Of a DNA stretch of 39,552 nucleotides, positions 27,136 to 38,833 are shown one piece after another. Position numbers and translations under genes: made by a program. Source of the stretch: Oppiella nova. Taxonomy: Eukaryota; Arthropoda; Arachnida; Sarcoptiformes; Oppiidae. The notes beneath the pieces are model-generated. The model had not been told where the DNA came from, ran no database searches, and saw nothing but the letters and a program-made list of their open reading frames with translations. The DNA lies in assembly GCA_905397405.1 (NCBI GenBank), contig CAJPVJ010000110.1:1-39552 (forward strand), read 5' to 3'. Numbering within the stretch: the stretch's first letter is position 1; each line of letters starts with the position of its first letter.

Positions 27136-29255
27136 TCACATACCGGAGTCATATATAGATGTATTGGGGGATGACTTTGTAGGGTTGGTAATGTTCGTGG
27201 TGTTAAGGGGTCTCATTCCAGTAGCGGCTGAAACACAAACACCAATTATAAGCCAATTGTGGGTGAATTGAAAGGACTGACCGTTTGTGAAGTAGTGTGA
27301 ATAGAGACCAAACAAGTGGGAGGCAGTGATTGTGGGCACTGGAGATGAGGGACTCGACGACGCGGAAGAATTGTTGCTCAAAGCCGTCGTCGGATGGCTT
27401 AGTCTGAAGCCCAGAGGAGACGGCGACTGGGAATGGGATTTATTGCGATCATCGACTCGTTGATTGGTATGCAGTTTAGTGAGGGGTCGGATCAGACTAT
27501 TTGATTGAGACATCGACGTCGACGGTATGGTTGATGTGCCGCTCGACGAAGACATGGATCCAAACGATTGCAAACCTAACGCCGGGTTCTGTGCGGGGGT
27601 ATGAAAGCCACAACCGCAGGGCACCAGTAGGTTATAGGGCGATGTGCACGACATACTCGAGTTAGCGCTGGAATGGCTCTGACAGTGATTGTGTCCGGAG
27701 AGCAACAAACTCTTCATATCAAAGCCACCACTTAAGCCCAGTTTGGTGTCGGCTGTCAAGTGATGGTTATGGTTGTGGTGGTGTTGGGCCGCCAGCAGTG
27801 ACTGATCTAATAGACTGGTCTCGTGTGTTGGGGCGCGACTCGTGTCCATCGACGGGAAATAGGTGTCATTAAAGGACAGACCTAATGATGGTGTGAGGGG
27901 TGGGAACAGAGATCGTGGCAGCGATGCGGCCGCCGCTTGAAAGCCCAGGTAATCCATTGGCGCCTGGATGTAAGGCATGGGAAACGGGTATCTGTCTGTT
28001 ATGTATAGATGGTGTCGATTGATAATCAATTTTTGACTCTAAGCTACAAATGGTTTACCTTTTTTCATGAGATGTTTTGGCTTACGTCTGGGTTTGTACT
28101 TATAGTCGGGATGTTCTTTCATATGCATCTAAACAATCAATTATTGCATCTTTTCATTCAATCCTCAATTCAATTATTATTCAATCATTCAAAAGAATGT
28201 TTAAAATAAATAATTGCTTTTCTCACTGTTATTCCTAAACTCAATAAAATGTATTCAAAAAGGGCATTTTACTGCATATAAAAGCCTTTTAAATGACAAT
28301 GCTATTCAAATGCCTTACATATGAGTAACACTATTTCTATACTAGTTGTTTATTCGACTGTAAATTATATTTGAAAAACTTTTTTAATTCAAACAAATTG
28401 TATTTTCATTAAATATCAAATAAATTGTATTAATATAACAACACATACGGCTCGCAAACGCTTTGCCTCTTCAATGAATGGTCTCTTATCGCCATCGCTT
28501 TCATACAATACACCAAACGTTAAATGATTTTAAATTAATTTATTTATTCAATTCAATGGTAGGCATACTATACAGTAGTAGGCATACCATACCATACCTC
28601 AAATTCTTCCATTCATTGCCCAATCGCTTACTTATCTCCGAATTATGCATTTTTGGGTTCTCTAACGCGATCTGAACCACAAATTGTTTAAATCATTAAT
28701 TCAATACTATTTTGTACCATGTTTAATATATATTTTTGTGTTCATAATATTTCATACATTTATGAATAATATTCATTAGAGCATACATTCTATACATTTA
28801 ATTCAATTGCATTTTTGCTCAAATATGTTTGAATATTATTTCTATGCATTTTTATTTCTTTGATTTAATTATAATAAAAAATTAATTTAGTTTTTAAAAC
28901 AATTACATTAAAATATACGAAAATATTTACCAAAATTCTGGAATATTCAGTGTATCTCAGTCAATAAATTATTTCTAATTAATTTATCATATTGTAATTC
29001 TAAATTATATTTAAAAATCTAAATTAACATTTTACTACTAGTCTTATTATTAATTAAAATTTTAAAAATTACTAGAATATATTTAATAAATAACATTTAT
29101 ATTTGAAGACTTTTCATTGAGATATAACTTATATCATATAAAATAAATGTAAATATTCTTACTTTTCTTCTCTGTCCGCGACTCCAAACCATAAACGCAT
29201 TCATCGGACGCTTCACGTGATCGTTAATATTGCCCTTAATTGATGTCATATTCAT
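27136..29255 (-). CDS. Sox21: SoxB2 HMG-box transcription factor (Sox21-type), five or six exons
   Basis: This is the second tandem group-B2 Sox factor. Exons are 29163-29255, 28598-28671, 28449-28497, 28059-28128 and 27136-27995; the last is probably split by a 54-nt intron at 27228-27281. All introns are GT..AG. The start ATG at 29255 follows an in-frame TGA 15 nt upstream. Product: 363 residues if the 54-nt intron is removed, 381 if not. The HMG box spans residues 12-90 ([46 protein letters not shown]) and is followed by [13 protein letters not shown], a SoxB2 signature also seen in vertebrate Sox14/21. The tail has a His-rich stretch (HHHNHNHH), the SoxB2-like motif NLLVPCGC (compare VPCNC in Sox14) and Ser-rich low complexity. 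The box differs from the sister gene at 12 of 79 positions, mostly between the second and third helices. Orthology to Sox21a versus Sox21b is not settled. Confidence 0.92.
27228..27281 (-). other. Probable 54-nt in-frame mini-intron in the second Sox gene
   Basis: On the minus strand this segment begins GTCAGT and ends in the pyrimidine-rich acceptor GTGTTTGTGTTTCAG. Its length is a multiple of three with no stop, so the frame stays open whether or not it is spliced. Translated, it gives an odd hydrophobic insert ([12 protein letters not shown]) in an otherwise Ser/Thr/Asn-rich tail, typical of a read-through intron. The gene's previous intron (27996-28058) is 63 nt, so 54 nt is within this genome's short-intron class. 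Confidence 0.7.
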
Positions 29256-30141
29256 TTTGCACACTATTCACGATTAAATCATTATTTTAGCATTTCATTA
29301 TAAGTTAAATATTATTTATTTTAATAACTATTAAAAGACATTGATTATTACAAGACTGTTGATTAATTGGTTATCAGAAATGAGTGTAACTTTAAATGTG
29401 AGGAAACATTGGGGAAACGTTTGATAAATGAATTGAATAATTGACTTGAAATTTTTGTTTTGAGGTATTGTGTGAAAAGAGTCCTAAAGAAAAGTTCCCA
29501 AAACTTAAAAAGACTAATCATTTTTATTGTCAAACTTTTTTATCACATCATATGATTGATTTTTATGCACAATAAATAAATTTAAAGTTTATTTAACTCT
29601 AAAATGGCCAAAAGCGCTCACTATTATACACTGATCACATGCTTAACGTTTTGAAAAAGTTTTGAAAAAGTTTCCGGTTAAGTTAAAAAGTTTTATATAA
29701 ATATAATCAAAATTTACAAGGTATAATCTTCATAAAATAAAAGCCCTGTCATAAGAATTAGAGCCTTATTTGAAAAATATAAGATAAATACAAAATTTTA
29801 AAAACTTACCAATAAAACAATGACTTGATTTACTCAATAATTTTCAATTTAACTTATTAAAATTGCTTTCACTTAAAATACATTTAAATACATGCATTGA
29901 TTTTTAAAACAACATAAATAATGAATAACTATTAATGAATATAACGTAAAATATAAATCAGTAAATATAGTTGAATAGCTTAATAGTGCACTTGTTTTTT
30001 AATATTTGCGTTCAAATACGAGTAGAAAATGATGAGAAGAATAGTTTGAATGGTTTGTGTGTTTGAATCAGACTTTGATGACTGCTTTTGGACTTTTGAA
30101 TAGCAATACAATTGCAGTGTTTCGGCAAATAGATAGCAGAC
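29256..30141. other. 5' flank of the second Sox gene
   Basis: AT-rich noncoding DNA that should contain the promoter and 5' UTR of the minus-strand Sox gene. I cannot place a start site. GTTTTGAAAAA is repeated in tandem at about 29650-29670. Confidence 0.4.
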
Positions 30142-30351
30142 TTGTGTTTGGCCTCAACTGCCAATTACAGCACTGCTTACAAAAGCATTGGGTGGGAACT
30201 GGTGGCCGATCTCCTCCTAAAGAAATCAATTCATGATATATTCTGAAGTAGATTTCACTTCATTCACTGCCGCACTACCAGTGCATCCATACTACCAGTG
30301 CATCCATCACATCCACGAGTCGCTACATACAGCTCTCTCTCTCTCTCACTC

Positions 30352-30392
<41 letters not shown>

Positions 30393-31008
30393 ACTCATTC
30401 TCTATATGTTTGAGTATTTTATTGATGATATGTTTAGTATTTCGAGTGAATTAATGGATGACTTGAATAAAAGGCAAGTGTTTGCGTCACTGGGGAGTCA
30501 CTAAATATATTCAAGAATTACTCATTGTGTTTGGCCTCAACTGCCAATTACAGCACTGCTTACAAAAGCATTGGGTGGGAACTGGTGGCCGATCTCCTCC
30601 TAAAGAAATCAATTCATGATATATTCTGAAGTAGATTTCACTTCATTCACTACCAGTGCAGTACTACCAGTGCATCCATCACATCCACGAGTCGCTACAT
30701 ACATACTCTCTCTCTCCCTCCCTCCCTCTCTCTCTCTCTCTCTCTCTCCACTTATTCTCTATATGTTTGAGTATTTTATTGATGATATGTTTAGTATTTC
30801 GAGTGAATTAATGGATGACTTGAATAAAAGGCAAGTGTTTGCGTCACTGGGGAGTCACTAAATATATTCAAGAATTACTCAATTCTCTATATGTTTGAGT
30901 ATTTTATTGATGATATGTTTAGTATTTCGAGTGAATTAATGGATGACTTGAATAAAAGGCAAGTGTTTGCGTCACTGGGGAGTCACTAAATATATTCAAG
31001 AATTACTC
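30142..31008. repeat. Three-part direct duplication around CT tracts, probable assembly joins
   Basis: Copy 1 (30142-30523, 382 nt) and copy 2 (30525-30880, 356 nt) begin with TTGTGTTTGGCC and end with GAATTACTC. They differ mainly in the length of the internal (CT)n tract (30333-30391 versus about 30703-30749) and in ACCAGTGC units before it. Copy 3 (30882-31008) is an exact 127-nt repeat of the end of copy 2 (30754-30880). Each boundary is a single 'a' (30524, 30881). Frames at 30233-30504 and 30616-30861 are shadows of the repeat. Confidence 0.88.
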
Positions 31009-31525
31009 CTTAATTAATATTAATTTCATTATCCATTTCTTGATTAATTTCATTATCTTTTCATTCATTTTCCAAACTTTTTATGACTCCTAATAAAAAT
31101 ATTTTAATTGTTTGGTTCGCAAAACGCGAAGTTCTTTCAGTTTTGCTATTCAATTGATTGTATGAATTTAAATGACTTCATACATAAAATAGAAAATAAT
31201 ATTATAATTGTGTTTAATCTTTTCATACGATTATATTCTTATATTTAAGGCTAAAACTAAAAGCTTATTATAATATGAAAATTGCATTTTAATTATTTTT
31301 GATTATCAGAAACAAAATACTGTATAATGAATATATTCTTCATTATGAAAGTCGAATACATTACCATTAAATAGAGTATTAATATTAAGCAGTGTCTGTA
31401 ATACAGTACTATCAGAGAGTATGTCTCGTATGGAGAGTTAGGTAAATCTGTTTCCATAATAAGGTATTGTAGTGTTAGGAGTGAAGTGAAAGGGACTAAA
31501 AAGAGCTCATTTTTAGACTAAAATC
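31009..31525. other. Noncoding spacer
   Basis: AT-rich DNA. I see no gene or structured element. Confidence 0.5.
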
Positions 31526-32586
31526 TGGACAAAAGATCAATAATAAAGAGAGAGTGCTATTAGTGTTCTGATGAGAGTCACTATTAGGTGATATGAAAAA
31601 AGCTTTTGTATCGACAAAAATATAGCTATAGTTAGTGTAGAAAATGCTTTTAAACACAAAGCACTCAAAGCCTGACGGGTGACGTCTGCATCTGACACAA
31701 CACAATGGTTTCAATGGTTTTCATGTCATTCAACAAACTATGTCTTTGACCACAACAATGATATTTCACTTGTTGTTACCCAACACACAGTAATAAGGCT
31801 TCGCATCCTTTGTTATCTCTAACTATGTATTCACTCTTTAGCATCACTTACACTAACACTCACTCCTACTCTACCACTCGTTGTTGCAATCACTCAGACC
31901 TCGCATCTCTCTCACAACCACTACCTAACCATCACTACTACTGTTCCCAACATTTGAGTTCATTTTTTACTTCTAATCAAAAGAGAAGAATATATGAATG
32001 AGTGGTGAATGTCAACCAGAAATGATAGCCAGACATATATTTGTGACACCAATGGACAAAAGATCAATAATAAAGAGAGAGTGCTATTAGTGTTCTGATG
32101 AGAGTCACTATTAGGTGATATGAAAAAAGCTTTTGTATCGACAAAAATATAGCTATAGTTAGTGTAGAAAATGCTTTTACACACAAAGCACTCAAAGCCC
32201 TGACGGGTGACGTCTGGATCTGACACAACACAATGGTTTCAATGGTTTTCATGTCATTCAACAAACTATGTCTTTGACCACAACAATGATATTTCACTTG
32301 TTGTTACCCAACACACAGTAATAAGGCTTCGCATGCTTTGTTATCTCTAACTATGTATTCACTCTTTAGCATCACTTACACTAACACTCACTCCTACTCT
32401 ACCACTCGTTGTTGCAATCACTCAGACCGAGCATCTCTCTCACAACCACTACACCACTGCTAACCATCACTACTACTGTTCCCAACATTTGAGTTCATTT
32501 TTTACTTCTAATCAAAAGAGAAGAATATATGAATGAGTGGTGAATGTCAACCAGAAATGATAGCCAGACATATATTTGTGACACCA
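31526..32586. repeat. Imperfect direct duplication (526 and 534 nt), probable haplotype join
   Basis: Positions 31526-32051 and 32053-32586 are two versions of one sequence; the base between them is 'a' at 32052. Differences are a few substitutions (for example GCATCC versus GCATGC, ACCTCGC versus ACCGAGC), a 1-nt insertion at GCCTGACG and a 7-nt insertion near CACTACACC. The short frames inside (31496-31714, 31810-32001, 31960-32226, 32064-32297) are repeated shadows with no domain. Confidence 0.85.
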
Positions 32587-33331
32587 ATTGCAGCCGCTCT
32601 CTGTCCGGAAACCACAGACAGGAAAGCAACAGGAAATGGTCGCTAAGAATCTCCATCTTATGACACAATCATAGCTACCTTCTCGTGTTTGTGCCCTAAA
32701 CTCACATCAAATTATGACTCTTTCTCACAGCTTCTCGTCCTTTCTGTTCATTATTTTGAGTTTACTTTGAGTTTAACTTATTCTTAATGAGAGCTCTGTT
32801 TGCGTTTTGTAACGAATCGAGTGATTGGTCTGGATATTGAAGTCACACTAATAATGAGTTATGTCTCATATAATAAGTGATTGACTGAAACTAATTATAT
32901 GGAAAGAGATGAAGGATTTAGAATTTTGTAGAGAAATGTTGTCCACAGATATCAATAAACAAGTGAACCATTGATTGTAACAAAACTATATTAACTCTAT
33001 ATATAGTGTGAGAATTGATAGAAAAGAGCAAAAAATGAGAAGTTATGCGAACGACAAACAGAGTGAATATAAACTTATTAAAAGGTTGAATAGTTGTGTT
33101 GAGACCCCCTTTATATAAAATATACTCTCAATTGAATGTTTGGCAAAATATTACTTTTTAGCTCTAAAGGCATCTCATAGTAGGAGAAAAGTAATATAAT
33201 ATAAAAGTTGAAATATATTGCAGTCTCTCTCACTCTCTCTTCTTATCGTGAATTTTGTTTTGCAAACACAACACAGATTTACTGCTATTTCTCGTTACTT
33301 CAAATGCATTATAACTGTCTGTTATCACAGC

Positions 33332-33357
33332 CTACTATAGGACTGGCACTATAGTAG
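33332..33357. other. 9-bp inverted repeat
   Basis: CTACTATAG at 33332-33340 and CTATAGTAG at 33349-33357, with an 8-nt loop. No known function recognised. Confidence 0.4.
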
Positions 33358-36300
33358 TGGACAATATATTTTTGTAATAACTCAAAATGTATTATTAACT
33401 GACCGAGCAGTCATATTAAATAGTTAGCCACTGGGCATTGAAAGCCAATAACAAACATTTGGAAATATATATTATATGACTAACACTTGTCATAAATATT
33501 CTTAAAAGAGTAGATAAGAAATGAAGAAATGATTTCTGCTTTTCTAACAAAATAATAAAATATTATTCGTTGCCATTAACTATCCAACAAATGCTAGACC
33601 GCTATAACCACTGAAATGGTTCTTAAGATTAACGCCGTTTCTCAACAATATTATTATATTCTCGATGTTTAATAAATATTTTATGAGTTCATCGCCTATT
33701 GTGTCATATAATATGTAAATTCTAAAAATATTTCACTCATTCAATAGCCGCACAATAGTTGTAGTGAACGATACAATACTTTAAAGTAAAGCATATTATT
33801 TGTGTTGAATCCCAATCCAAACACAAAACCCGTCCGACTATTCACTGAATCTATAGCTCGTATATTAGTCTTCAGTCTCCCATCGCATGTGAGACTCCAT
33901 TCAGTTCTTGTCTGTCATTCACAACCAGTTCTTGACTTTCTTTTTGGTGATCCCAACCCTTATTGCTGTTTCGACTTTCAATAAAACCTAAATTTACTCA
34001 ATAAATAACATTTAATAATACGAGAAATTGTGAAACTATTTTTCACGTGAATAAACAATTTTCTCGAGTTTGCAATTCTGTAATGTTTACACTTCAAAGA
34101 ATTTTGTTATCAAGAATTATAATGAATTGTATTTTCTCTGGCAATACAGGATTTCACTGCTCACAGCCTTTACAACCACTTCATCTCAATTCATGGCTTA
34201 ATATTAAGAAAATTATGACTACTCTTAACCTTAAATAATATGATTTTTGGCTCATTTTCTCGTTTCATATTCAATGCGAGTGTTATTTTTAAACACTTTT
34301 TCACATTTTGAGCTAAAAATCGACACAAAATGCTTCAACAATTCATTCGCTTATTTAGCAATTTAGACACAACTGAAGGACTGGTAGGTCTCGCTCTTTG
34401 GCCGGGGGCTCAAAGCCAATGCATTTATTGTACGCGAATTCAACTTTTATTAAATTTCTAAACGCAAGTTTCAAATCTACTTTTCAAACTTCAATTGTCA
34501 TTCACTTCGTACTGAAAGGCAATGCAAAGCCTTTTCAATTATCAACAAATGCAAAGTATTGTCACTTTTGCTAAGCCCACAACGAGCACCGGTATTACAC
34601 CAAATTGTATTTCATTTATACATAAAATTCATGAAAACAACTCAAATGATCGCAATTTTATTATTCAACAAAATCATCACAAATATTAGAACTTTTAGTT
34701 TAATTACAATTCGTTTTCAATCTATTTGTTTATTATTTAAGTGTCAAAAAGTGAATAAATAAATAAATAAATAGATTTACAAATAAAATAAGAATCTGAA
34801 ATATAAAATAACTAAACTGTCTGAGCTATAAGTTTTTCACACTTTTTTGTGTAACTAATTATTTAAATTCTTGAAATTGAAATAAAAAATTAGTTTTTAG
34901 TGAATGAGCAAAAAGAGAAAAGTTTTCTTAAATGAATCTAAAGTCAAATAAATAGTCGGAATAATAATCATAAGTATTATTCGGAAAGTTTAGTGAGAAA
35001 TAGTTAACAAAAAAAGTGAAAGGCATTGTCGTAATGAATAGGTTTTGCATTGCATTTGGCGACTCGAGAGACCCCACAATTGTATTGAAATGTCAGTCCT
35101 TTAATGATTATTTCATGTAAATCGAGATAAGTTCCTATTTTAATATCCAAAAGGGAGCCATACGTTGAGATTTTGCACTTTTTTGCCCAACTATTCATAC
35201 AAATAAGAGATGGATAGAGAAGTTGAAAGCAATTGAAAGCAAAGAATTACCAAAAAATGTCATTTGAGTGGAGTTTTTGCAGTGAAAAAAAGGTAACAAT
35301 TCATAGACTTCTCTCTAATGTTGGCAATGATATCCTCACATAAGAGTGCAATTGAAATGATTTCAATTCTAAACGATTGGATGTACTGTTAGTTAAATAA
35401 ATTTATATCTGATTTGATTATACTTTCATGAAATGCACTCAAACTAAATGCTTATTATAATAATATGTTTGCTCATAATCGCTGGGTTGATATACAATAC
35501 CATATTCCCGTCCATTGGTTATATGAATTTAAGTGTTTTTAGGCCACAATTTATGAGTTTAAAGTCAATTGACTCAATCATTAGTTTAAAATAAATTTCC
35601 TGGACTTGAATTTTGGAGTCCTTTTTACAACGACTTTATCAAATTGAAGACAAATAGCCGGCAATAATAACTTATATAATATGTGATATGCGGTCGAAAT
35701 ATGTTTGAGTCAACTCTACCCGACTCTCATATGCCGTAAATGACATAAAAGACAAACTACTTCTCCTATCGCTATATCTAGAAATCCCCTCATTTTTGAC
35801 TCTAAATTCAATTTTCAATTCAATCGCATCTCTAAACTGTAGGCAAAGATCTTTATCTGCAAAACGAATTGAGGCTTAAATTCGATACAAATCCAAATGA
35901 GTCTGGAAATGAATTTGCGAATAATATTGCCGTTTAAATAGTATTAAATTAATTAAATATTTAGAGCTAAGAGTTATTTATGCGTTTTGTATGCAATAAA
36001 AAGGCTGAGAATAGACCCGAACTGTATGTCCTTTGCATACATAATCACTGGCAGTACTGTTGGGTCACAGTGTCTGTCCTCTCACTCCATATATCGTAAT
36101 CATTGCATTCAATACATACTAAACTCCTATAACTAATTACTCTCACGAGAATTGCAATCGAAAACCACTTTCAAGTTGATTCAATATAAATGGATTAATC
36201 TTTGTTTAATCGTATAATCGGCTCATAGATGTATTAATCTTATAATACTCAAACATATTTCAGTCACATATCAAACACATTTTATAACACTCAGTGTTTA

Positions 36301-38302
36301 GCATATGGAGAGATGTTTTAATAATGATTTTTTGTTCAATTGTTTGGAAGTTAGTTCTGGTTTAGAGTACTTTGGGAACAGTTTTCCCATTTTGTACAAT
36401 GAATTGGTTTGAAATGTGTTCAACTCATATAATAAATATATTATGTGATAGTCTTGTAAATTCAAATAACTCAGTCATTTTAGATGATTAAGACAATTGG
36501 TGTCCATTACCAATATCCTTGAGTAGTGCACGAAAAATCACGACAGTATAAACTTTTACCTCAAATAATGTTCATAAACAAAGGGTTGATAACTTTATCT
36601 GAATGACACTGAATTGAGCCTTAAGAGCACATCGATACTAGAAGTTAACTATAAAACAGAGATACTGTATATGTAATACTTATATAACTTGTTATTTTAC
36701 TTCAAACGTTTGTTTTGATTTATCTTTTATACAGTAATAAAGAATATTAACTTTTCAAAGGTTTATTATAAAATATTAGATGAGAATTATATGTTTAAAA
36801 TACTGATTAATTGAATTCAATGTTTAAGGTAAGCAAATCTCTTATAATGATTTCTTGAACGGGTTTTATTTTTTGTTTTAAGTAATAAAAGGTTTAAGGG
36901 TCTCATATTATATATAGAGTCTGTAATTTTCATTTAATATTTACTTCTATATAAGGAATAAAATAAAGATTTTAAAATTTAATCCCTGAATAATTAAATT
37001 AGAAATATCTTGTGAAATAAATATTTATGAAACCTAACGAATGCTTCAAGAAAATTATGACAATTCTTATAATAAAACTTTGCCTAGAACATGTACTCAT
37101 TTTCATTGTATCATAAAAACATGTTATATTAATATAATATATCAATTGATATAAAAAGATTTAATCTTTGGATTTAATTATAAGCCAAATATTCGTATAG
37201 TTTTTTAAATTTAATCAAATATTAGTTATCAATAGTTGAATGCTATTTTAGTTAAAATGTTTTATAGACTAAATACTCAATGTTCAGCATAACATTCTGC
37301 TAGAAATAATTAATAAAAGAATATGTATTTCATATGAAGTTTGTAAATTACAGATAATTATTTTATAATTATAAATATTTATAAATATGAGTTTATTAAA
37401 TTATGAAATTTCTAAAAATTACAGTACTAATATTTATTTATAAATAAAGTATTACTAATAACGATGTAATGTGTAAAATGTATACTGTGTTACTACAGTA
37501 CCGTACAGAATAACTACTGCTTTACCGTATAAATAATTAGGGATATTTTTAATTTTATAATCATACTGTACACATGCTTTCATTTTATGATCTAATCTTA
37601 AAATCTTATAATATGTTTAATTATATCGAAATAACAATGAATTTCCAATTAAATGAATTAATTGCTACCGATTATAGTGAAGGCAATGCAAATACATGAG
37701 AATTATGTGAATTATGTGATTACAACTCTATATCGCATTCAATAATTACCTATTATTCAATGTATTCAATGTATTACAAACTCTTATCAATTGATTACTT
37801 CATTAATACTATGAAATGAACTCTCGTTTCAACATTTGTCACAATAATTCCTATAAGCATTTAATTTATAAATAATTAGTAATTGATTTAAAAGTTTCAA
37901 AGTCCAATCAAACAGTAGACTAGCTCCAATCAATTCAGTGTTTGCTTTCATATGACGTTTTGTTTGCATTTATTGGACGTTAACTCTGGAAATGATAGCA
38001 AATTTCAAATCAAACATACGTTGTGTTTGAATACATTAACACATATTACGGCCCGTAATTGTGGCACTCATTGAATGTCATAAAAGTGCACAAAATATAT
38101 ACTTAATTGCATTGAATTTGTTGAGAAAGTACTAAAGTACTGCAAATCATAACAATTAATTGATTTTATTATTATAGATACGATTGTCTCAATAGAGATC
38201 CGGCTTAAGAAAGTGAACTAATAATAGCAAACATGAGATAAGGGGGCGATTTGTTCAGTACTTTTGTCCCCCATTTGTAGTGTTGTGTGAACTTCCTATA
38301 AG

Positions 38303-38333
38303 CGCTACAGTGAACACTCGCTATAGTGAACAC
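38303..38333. repeat. Paired 15-mer CGCTAYAGTGAACAC upstream of FAM43
   Basis: CGCTACAGTGAACAC (38303-38317) and CGCTATAGTGAACAC (38319-38333) differ at one base and lie 16 nt apart, about 500 nt before the FAM43 start. They could be paired factor-binding sites or a chance microduplication. Confidence 0.5.
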
Positions 38334-38833
38334 CATATGAATAGACAATAGGTTTGGTAATGAAAGTGTCCTTTAATTGTGTATCAAATGGATGATAGGA
38401 TTAAGAGTTGAGTCAACACTTGAGATATGGTATGAAAAGGTGTGTCTATTTGAAAGCATTGGCGACTGAATAGCCGTACGAGTAGTGCATGTAATGAATG
38501 ATTGATTCAATTGAATAGACATTACATTGCGTTCACATTCACATCATATGAATGTTATATAAATTGTGTTTATAATTGAATTGCAATTTAGTATTGCTTT
38601 CAATGCCCTAATGACCCAATTATTGAATCATTTTCTGAATACAAGTGTTTGTATTGATTGAATCGATCACACAATCAGACATTGAATTGAATATTAATTA
38701 TTGGATTAATATTTCCTAAAATAATAATCAGTTTTACATTTGTTTTGTCGACGAAAGGCATTGCAAATGGTTTTCGCAGTTTTGTCACCATTTGTCACAT
38801 TTGTCTGAATCAATCACAGCATCCATTGCAGTG

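Larger units (their letters stand above)
32587..38833. other. Noncoding DNA between the second Sox gene and FAM43
   Basis: About 6 kb with no recognisable gene. Short frames, such as 33802-33984 and 34559-34762, have no known domain. The part at 36700-37660 is extremely AT-rich (37381-37440 has 7 G or C in 60). The right end should hold the FAM43 promoter and any 5' noncoding exon. The FAM43 frame is open back to 38720 but has no ATG before 38834. Confidence 0.5.

Noticed and set aside
30233-30861. Ser-Leu repeat proteins
   Set aside because: Translations of a (CT)n microsatellite inside duplicated noncoding DNA.
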